Shown here one piece after another: positions 5,836 through 10,360 of a DNA stretch of 10,360 nucleotides (positions within the stretch are counted from its first letter, which is position 1; every line of letters begins with the position of its first letter). Position numbers and translations under genes: made by a program. The DNA comes from JAAFGT01 sp041485165 (GTDB lineage: Bacteria > Acidobacteriota > Terriglobia > Acidiferrales > UBA7541). The notes below the pieces were generated by a model. That model was given only the letters and a program-made list of their open reading frames with translations, was not told the DNA's origin and did no database searches. The DNA lies in NCBI GenBank assembly GCA_041485165.1, contig JBGPJC010000125.1, forward strand, positions 1-10,360. The letters are read 5' to 3'.

Positions 5836-6612
5836 CTACCAGGACGGCCCGCTCGCTTCCCGCGGCCGGGTCAGCACCCACGGCCCGTTAGAGGTGACCG
5901 CCACGGTATGCTCAAAGTGTGCCGAGCTGCTGTGATCGGCGGTAACCGCCGTCCACTTATCCTCGAGCACCTTCACCGCGGCGCCACCGGCATTGACCAT
6001 CGGCTCGATGGCCAGGACCATGCCTTCCTGCAGGCGCGGGCCGCGTCCCGGCTCGCCGTAGTTGGGCAGTTGCGGCTCCTCGTGCATGTGCGTCCCGATG
6101 CCGTGGCCGACGAACTCCCGCACCACCGAATAGCCGTGCTGCACGACCCAGCTCTCCACCGCGTGTGAGACGTCGCTCAGCCGGTTCCCCAGCCGGGCTT
6201 TCTCGATGGCCAGGTCCAGCGCCTCGCGTGTGACGCGCATCAGGCTCTGCGCTTGCTCGCTCACTGCTCCTACCGGCAGGGTCAGCGCCGCGTCGGCGTA
6301 AAAGCCTTCGCGCTCGACGCCGAAATCCAGCGAGACGATGTCGCCTTCCCGCAGCTTCCGCCCCGGCGACGGGATCCCGTGAACCACCTCATCATTGATC
6401 GAGGTGCACAGCACGCACGGATATCCCAGGTAGCCTTTGAAGGCCGGGCGCGCCTTCATCTCCGCCGCCCGCTTTGCGGCGAAGACCTCCAGGTCCATCG
6501 TGGCGATGCCGGGCCGGACCATGACACGCAACGCCGTCAGGATCTCCCAGACCACCTGGCCGGCTGCGTACATCTTCTCCAGCTCGGCCGACGACTTGCA
6601 GACGATACCCAA
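5836..6612 (-). CDS. map: Methionine aminopeptidase, type I
   Basis: This enzyme removes the initiator methionine from nascent proteins. The 258-residue pita-bread-fold protein has all expected metal and catalytic residues: H79 (VVHGIPSPG), D96 (VSLDFGV), D107 (FYADAAL), H170 (FVGHGIGTHMHEEP), E203 (AIEPMV) and E234 (SAHFEHTVAV), nearly the E. coli numbering. It lacks the N-terminal zinc-finger or SH3-binding extension of longer types. The probable start is TTG (6610-6612), preceded by AGAGGA eight bases upstream and giving the family-like opening IVCKSSAELEKM. No ATG lies at that point; the next in-frame one is at residue 14 and would cut into the conserved beginning. It follows adk by 30 nt, a common pairing. 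Confidence 0.96.
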   Translation of the reverse strand: MGIVCKSSAELEKMYAAGQVVWEILTALRVMVRPGIATMDLEVFAAKRAAEMKARPAFKGYLGYPCVLCTSINDEVVHGIPSPGRKLREGDIVSLDFGVEREGFYADAALTLPVGAVSEQAQSLMRVTREALDLAIEKARLGNRLSDVSHAVESWVVQHGYSVVREFVGHGIGTHMHEEPQLPNYGEPGRGPRLQEGMVLAIEPMVNAGGAAVKVLEDKWTAVTADHSSSAHFEHTVAVTSNGPWVLTRPREASGPSW

Positions 6613-6620
6613 TCGAGCGT

Positions 6621-6626
6621 TCCTCT
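6621..6626 (-). promoter_or_regulatory. Shine-Dalgarno of map, supports TTG start
   Basis: AGAGGA on the minus strand, eight bases before TTG 6610-6612, lies in the 30-nt gap after adk. It is the reason for preferring the TTG over the in-frame ATG 13 codons further in. Confidence 0.7.
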
Positions 6627-6642
6627 CGATCTCCCGCTGTCC

Positions 6643-7335
6643 TCAGCTTGCCCGATCGAGCAAGGCGAGCAGATCGCGCCGCACCGACTCGACATCCTTC
6701 GAACCATCCACTTCGAAGAGCTGGCCGCGCGTCTGGTAATAATCAACCAGCGGCCGCGTCTGCCGCTCGTAGGCCGTGCGGCGCTCGCGCATCACTTCCA
6801 GGCGGTCATCAGGACGCTGCACCAGCGCGCCGCCGCATTTATCGCAACGCCCGGGCTGGCGCGGCGGAGAATCGTGCAGGTTGTAAATCTGCCCGCACTG
6901 GCTGCAGGTCCTGCGGCCCTCCATGCGACGGAACATCAGTTCCGGGTCAACTACAAAGTTCACCACCACCGGGCGCCCGAGGTGATGGCCTTCGAGAATC
7001 TTCTCCAGCGCCTCGGCTTGCGCCAGGGTCCGCGGGAAGCCGTCAAGGACGAACCCGGCCGTGCAATCCGGACGGCAGATGCGCTCCTCGACCATCCCCA
7101 GGACGATCTCGTCCGGCACCAATTGCCCGCTGTCCATGACCGGCTTGGCGCGCCGCCCCAGATCCGTTCCCCGGACGATATGTTCGCGGAACATGTCGCC
7201 GGTGGAGAGATGCGGTATCCCGTACCGGCGGGAAATCTCCCGCGCTTGCGTGCCCTTGCCTGCTCCCGGAGGTCCCAGAAAAATCAGCGCACGGCGCAGC
7301 ACTTTCACCGGCGCCGATGTCTCGGGACTAGCCAC
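6643..7335 (-). CDS. adk: Adenylate kinase with four-cysteine LID
   Basis: Adk converts ATP + AMP to 2 ADP. The Walker A loop GPPGAGKGTQ is at 21-30, HLSTGDMFR at 42-50 in the AMP-binding region, GFPRT at 99-103, and a DDR segment at 176-178. The LID carries C144, C147, C164 and C167 (CSQC...CDKC), the zinc-type long form found in Gram-positive and many other bacteria but absent in E. coli. The longest frame starts at GTG 7333-7335 and overlaps the secY end by 8 bases, giving 230 residues and an unusual 14-residue lead before RRALIFLG. In-frame GTG codons at residues 10 and 12 are alternatives; none has a strong ribosome site, so the exact start is uncertain. Function is certain. Confidence 0.95.
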   Translation of the reverse strand: MASPETSAPVKVLRRALIFLGPPGAGKGTQAREISRRYGIPHLSTGDMFREHIVRGTDLGRRAKPVMDSGQLVPDEIVLGMVEERICRPDCTAGFVLDGFPRTLAQAEALEKILEGHHLGRPVVVNFVVDPELMFRRMEGRRTCSQCGQIYNLHDSPPRQPGRCDKCGGALVQRPDDRLEVMRERRTAYERQTRPLVDYYQTRGQLFEVDGSKDVESVRRDLLALLDRAS

Positions 7336-8734
7336 GCCGGCCCCGCAGGCGCCCTTTCTTCACAAACCCTTCGTAGTTGCGCATCACCAACTGCGCTTCG
7401 ATCTGCTGCACGGTATCCATGGCCACGCCCACCACGATTAGCAGCGAAGTGCCGCCGAAGTAAAACGTCACTCCCAGGCCCTCGAGCAGGAAGCGCCAGA
7501 AATGCTGGTCAAACCAGATGCCCACCGGTCCCCACAGGTGATTCAGTTTCAGACCGGCGATCATCCACTCCGGGATCAAGCAGACCAGCGCCAGATACAC
7601 GCCGCCCACAAAAGTCAGCCGCGTCAGGATCTGGCTGATGTGCTCGGAAGTATTGCGGCCCGGCCGGATGCCGGGGATGAACCCGCCGTACTTCCGCATG
7701 TTGTCGGCCACCTCGGTAGGGTTGAACACCAGGCCGACATAAAAGAACGCGAAACCAATAATCAGCGCCACGTAGATGAACGTGTACCACGGCTCGCCCC
7801 AGCTCAGCTCCCGGGAGAATCGCTGCATGAACTGCGACTTGCTCTGCAGCAGCATGGCAAAGGTTTGCGGGATGGTCAGCAGCGAACTGGCAAAGATCGG
7901 CGGGATGACGCCGCCCGAGTTCACACGCAACGGCAGGTAGGTCATCTGCCCGCCCATCACCCTGCGGCCGACCACGCGCTTGGCATACTGCACGCTGATG
8001 CGCCGCTGGCCGCCCTCGACCAGAACGATGAACGCCACCACTCCCACCATGACCACCAGAAGGCCGATGACGGCGATGGCCGTGAAGTTGCCCCACTCGT
8101 TCTTGCTCACTTTGAGCCACAGGTCTTGCACCGCGCGCGGCAGGCCCACCACAATCCCGGCGAAGATGATCAACGACATGCCGTTGCCGATCCCGCGGTC
8201 GCTGATCTGCTCCCCCAGCCACATGATGAACGCCGTTCCTGTGGTCAGCGTCAGAATGGTCATCAGCACAAAGCTGAGGCCCGGGTGATAGACCAGCGAC
8301 TTGGCGTCTACCTGTTGCCGCATCAGCGTCACGGCAATCATCCCCGACTGGAAAATCGCCAGCCCCACCGTCAGGAAGCGCGTGTACTGCGTAATCTTTC
8401 GCCGCCCCAGCTCGCCTTCTTTCTGCAAGCGCTCCAGGTAGGGGAACACAACGGTCATGAGCTGCAAGATAATCGAGGAGGTGATGTAGGGCATGATCCC
8501 CAGCGCGAAAATTGTCAGGCGCCGGAAATTGCCCCCGCTGAACAGGTCCAGAACTCCCAGTACCGACCCGCGACCCTGCTCGAACAGTTGTTGCAGTAAC
8601 TCGGTATTGATCCCCGGCGTGGGGATGAAGGCCCCCAGACGGTACACCGCCAGCAGACCCAGCGTGAACATCAGACGCTTGCGCAGGTCCTGGATCTTGA
8701 AAATATTCGCGATGGCGGCGAAGAAGCGGCTCAT
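7328..8734 (-). CDS. secY: Protein translocase subunit SecY
   Basis: SecY is the membrane channel of the Sec translocon. The 468-residue protein has about ten transmembrane segments. Recognisable parts are RLGAFIPTPGI (32-42), the plug region with LDLFSGGNFRRLTIFALGIMPYI (62-84), ISDRGIGNGMSL (177-188), SGGVIPPIFASS (273-284), GFIPGIRPGR (351-360) and FYFGGTSLLIVVGVAMDTVQQ (424-444). The end YEGFVKKGRLRGRRG is typical. Compared with E. coli (443 residues) the periplasmic loop between helices 9 and 10 (about 391-422) is some 25 residues longer and rich in Trp and Phe. The ATG overlaps the rplO stop (TGATG), so translation is coupled; the 3' end overlaps adk by 8 bases. Confidence 0.98.
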   Translation of the reverse strand: MSRFFAAIANIFKIQDLRKRLMFTLGLLAVYRLGAFIPTPGINTELLQQLFEQGRGSVLGVLDLFSGGNFRRLTIFALGIMPYITSSIILQLMTVVFPYLERLQKEGELGRRKITQYTRFLTVGLAIFQSGMIAVTLMRQQVDAKSLVYHPGLSFVLMTILTLTTGTAFIMWLGEQISDRGIGNGMSLIIFAGIVVGLPRAVQDLWLKVSKNEWGNFTAIAVIGLLVVMVGVVAFIVLVEGGQRRISVQYAKRVVGRRVMGGQMTYLPLRVNSGGVIPPIFASSLLTIPQTFAMLLQSKSQFMQRFSRELSWGEPWYTFIYVALIIGFAFFYVGLVFNPTEVADNMRKYGGFIPGIRPGRNTSEHISQILTRLTFVGGVYLALVCLIPEWMIAGLKLNHLWGPVGIWFDQHFWRFLLEGLGVTFYFGGTSLLIVVGVAMDTVQQIEAQLVMRNYEGFVKKGRLRGRRG

Positions 8735-9180
8735 CAGAGTGTCTCGACCTTGCCCCCGGCTCCCTCAATCTTCACCCGTGCCGACTTGCTGAAAGCATGG
8801 GCCTGCACGGTGAGCGCGACTTTCAGCTCCCCATTGCCAAGAACCTTGATCCCCGCCCCTGCCTGGCGCACCAGGCCGCGGAGGCGGAACACATCGGGAG
8901 TTACCGTCTCGCCCGCCGGAAAATCATTGAGCGATTCCACGTTTACAATGGCGTAGTCGGTGCCGAACGGGTTGTGGAACCCGCGTTTGGGAATGCGCCG
9001 GTGCAGCGGCATCTGGCCGCCTTCAAACCCGCGGCGCCGCGAATATCCCGCGCGGGACTGTTGTCCCTTGTTGCCCTTCCCGGCGGTCTTGCCCAGTTTG
9101 GAGCCCATGCCGCGTCCCACGCGCACCTTGCGGTGCCGCGAGCCGCGCGGCGGGCGTAAGTTGGAAAGTTTTACAGCCAT
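8734..9180 (-). CDS. rplO: 50S ribosomal protein L15
   Basis: L15 is a late-assembly 50S protein. The 148-residue protein starts MAVKLSNLRPPRGSRHRKVR, followed by the Gly/Lys/Arg-rich arm (GRGMGSKLGKTAGKGNKGQ, 22-40) and the signature RRGFEGGQMPLHRRIPKRGF (49-68), ending in AFSKSARVKIEGAGGKVE. The frame is open 11 codons further upstream, but ATG 9178-9180 is right: it has GAGG (CCTC at 9186-9189) five bases before it and the family-type beginning. That ribosome site overlaps the rpmD stop, so the two are coupled. Its own stop overlaps the secY ATG. Confidence 0.97.
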   Translation of the reverse strand: MAVKLSNLRPPRGSRHRKVRVGRGMGSKLGKTAGKGNKGQQSRAGYSRRRGFEGGQMPLHRRIPKRGFHNPFGTDYAIVNVESLNDFPAGETVTPDVFRLRGLVRQAGAGIKVLGNGELKVALTVQAHAFSKSARVKIEGAGGKVETL

Positions 9181-9187
9181 ATTCGCC

Positions 9188-9397
9188 TCAACTCCCCGCT
9201 GCCGCGCCATCAACGCTGACCAGATGGCGCACCTTGAGGATCATACCGCGGATGGAGGGGTTGTCCGGCCGCTCGACCACCTGGTTCAGGCGGCGGAAGC
9301 CAAGCCCGCGAATCGTTGCCCGCATGCCGCGCGGGCAGGCGATGAAGCTCACCACCCATTTAATTCGCAGTGTTTTTTCGTTCTTTTTCTTCGTCAT
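9188..9397 (-). CDS. rpmD: 50S ribosomal protein L30
   Basis: This 69-residue protein matches bacterial L30: IRGLGFRRLNQVVERPDNPSIRGMILKVRHLVSVD (29-63) is the conserved core. It starts at ATG 9395-9397 with AGGA a few bases upstream, 24 nt after rpsE, and ends 7 nt before rplO. The N-terminus is slightly longer and more lysine-rich than the E. coli form (59 residues). The position between rpsE and rplO is canonical. Confidence 0.96.
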   Translation of the reverse strand: MTKKKNEKTLRIKWVVSFIACPRGMRATIRGLGFRRLNQVVERPDNPSIRGMILKVRHLVSVDGAAAGS

Positions 9398-9421
9398 AAA
9401 TCCTATTCCCCGCGGGGCAAG

Positions 9422-9958
9422 CTAGTTGGTGATCTCAGCGGCCTGCTTGCCGCGGATTTCCGCCACTTTGGCGGCGTCCTTCAACCGGATCAAGGCGTCA
9501 AACGTGGCTTTGATCACGTTGTGCGGATTCGACGTGCCGTTAGACTTGGTCAGCACGTTGTGAATTCCGGCCACTTCCATCACCGCGCGCACCGGGCCTC
9601 CGGCGATGATCCCGGTGCCCTCGGATGCGGGCTTGAGCAGCACGTTGCCCGCACCGTATCGCCCCACCACCTGGTGCGGCACCGTGCCGCCCTTCAGGTT
9701 GATGCGGATCAAGTTCTTCTTGGCTTGCTCGATGGCCTTGCGGATGGCCATGGGAACTTCGCGCGCCTTGCCCATGCCGAAGCCGGCGTGGCCGTGCTGG
9801 TCGCCCACCACCACCAGCGCGGAAAAACTCAGGTTCTTGCCGCCTTTGACCACTTTGGTGACCCGGTTGATGGATACCACCTGGTCCTTAAGCGTGTTGG
9901 CATTCGCCTCCACCGGGCGGCGAACCGACAAAACGTCCTTGAGAATGTTTTTTGACAT
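9422..9958 (-). CDS. rpsE: 30S ribosomal protein S5
   Basis: S5 is part of the 30S A-site and mRNA-entry region and affects decoding fidelity. The 178-residue protein has the N-terminal S5 RNA-binding domain with INRVTKVVKGGKNLSFSALVVVGD (30-53) and GFGMGKAREVPMAIRKA (59-75), then the C-terminal domain with ASEGTGIIAGGPVRAVMEVAGI (111-132) and SNPHNVIKATFDAL. The loop near VVKGGK corresponds to the site where spectinomycin-resistance changes occur in E. coli; no such change is evident. The ATG at 9956-9958 lies only 5 nt after the rplR stop and has little Shine-Dalgarno, so coupled translation is likely. Confidence 0.98.
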   Translation of the reverse strand: MSKNILKDVLSVRRPVEANANTLKDQVVSINRVTKVVKGGKNLSFSALVVVGDQHGHAGFGMGKAREVPMAIRKAIEQAKKNLIRINLKGGTVPHQVVGRYGAGNVLLKPASEGTGIIAGGPVRAVMEVAGIHNVLTKSNGTSNPHNVIKATFDALIRLKDAAKVAEIRGKQAAEITN

Positions 9959-9963
9959 AGGCG

Positions 9964-10344
9964 CTAGAATTTCAACCCCGCTGCGCGGGCCGCATCGGCC
10001 AGCGCTTTCACCCTTCCGTGATACGCGTAGCCCCCGCGATCGAAAACCACCTGAGTCACCCCGTTCTTCAGCGCGCGCTCGGCCACCACCCGTCCGACCA
10101 CTTTGGCGGCGGCCACGTTTCCGCCGCTCTTGGTCTCTTTGCGCGTTTCCTTGTCCCCTGAGCTGGCCGAAATGAGAGTGCGGCCCGCCGTGTCGTCAAT
10201 CACCTGCGCGGATATATTTTGCAGCGAGCGGAACACCGCCAGGCGCGGCCGCTCCGGCGTCCCATGCACCTTGCGGCGCACCCGCGCGTGGACGCGCTGG
10301 CGATGCGCGTTCCTCGAAATTCTCGTTACTGGTACCTGTGCCAC
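9964..10344 (-). CDS. rplR: 50S ribosomal protein L18
   Basis: L18 binds 5S rRNA and helps place it in the 50S subunit. The 126-residue protein has the basic N-terminal region RVRRKVHGTPERPRLAVFRS (21-40), the central AAAKVVGRVVAERAL (78-92), and the family end YHGRVKALADAARAAGLKF. The start is GTG (10342-10344), backed by GGGAG seven bases upstream; it is complete in the window. rpsE follows after 5 nt. rplF would be expected just upstream, beyond the window edge. Confidence 0.96.
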   Translation of the reverse strand: MAQVPVTRISRNAHRQRVHARVRRKVHGTPERPRLAVFRSLQNISAQVIDDTAGRTLISASSGDKETRKETKSGGNVAAAKVVGRVVAERALKNGVTQVVFDRGGYAYHGRVKALADAARAAGLKF

Positions 10345-10351
10345 GCTTGCT

Positions 10352-10357
10352 CTCCCT
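10352..10357 (-). promoter_or_regulatory. Shine-Dalgarno of rplR, supports GTG start
   Basis: AGGGAG on the minus strand lies seven bases before the GTG at 10342-10344. It supports this start for L18 even though no ATG is present. Confidence 0.75.
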
Positions 10358-10360
10358 GCC

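Noticed and set aside
6253..7638. Plus-strand open frame of 461 codons opposite map, adk and the secY 3' end
   Set aside because: It lies wholly antisense to well-conserved genes; the product is His/Arg/Pro/Ala-rich with no recognisable fold, as expected for the opposite strand of GC-rich coding DNA.
7502..8599. Plus-strand open frame of 365 codons opposite secY
   Set aside because: Antisense shadow of SecY: the composition (His, Gln, Asp rich) mirrors hydrophobic codons read backwards, and there is no ribosome site.

Overview
This window is a bacterial core-genome segment. Three plus-strand genes (1-2131) converge on a long minus-strand run of fourteen translation, secretion and transcription genes (10344 down to 2225). 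The gene order of that run is rplR-rpsE-rpmD-rplO-secY-adk-map-infA-rpmJ-rpsM-rpsK-rpsD-rpoA-rplQ, the fused spc-alpha ribosomal cluster with adk, map and infA inserted after secY. High GC, this gene order, an enlarged last periplasmic loop in SecY and an M61-type peptidase next door suggest an Acidobacteriota member (Terriglobia-like). That assignment is an inference from remembered family features, not a search result.

Region 1-783 (+) is the C-terminal part of an M61-family metallopeptidase with a PDZ domain; its zinc site lies upstream of the window. The 230-bp gap that follows carries a degenerate 9-bp tandem repeat (823-858). Then come a seven-helix membrane protein (1014-1727) and a small membrane-anchored protein (1724-2131). 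These two share an ATGA stop/start overlap and neither has a function I recognise. The 2132-2224 gap between the converging units holds one hairpin terminator, whose U-tract serves the minus-strand operon.

The minus-strand unit looks like one tightly packed transcription unit: most gaps are 0-67 nt, secY overlaps both neighbours, and I see no convincing internal promoter. It makes 30S proteins (S5, S13, S11, S4), 50S proteins (L18, L30, L15, L36, L17), the Sec translocon channel, adenylate kinase, methionine aminopeptidase, IF-1 and the RNA polymerase alpha subunit. Five of these genes start with GTG or TTG rather than ATG, most with a good Shine-Dalgarno. L36 and S4 keep their zinc-binding cysteines, and Adk has a four-cysteine LID. 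A perfect 10-bp GC hairpin sits between rpsM and rpsK.

No new defence, mobile or biosynthetic system is visible. The points most worth following are the unknown seven-helix/small-protein pair, the 9-bp repeat, the SecY loop insertion and the lineage-type extensions on IF-1, S11 and L17.
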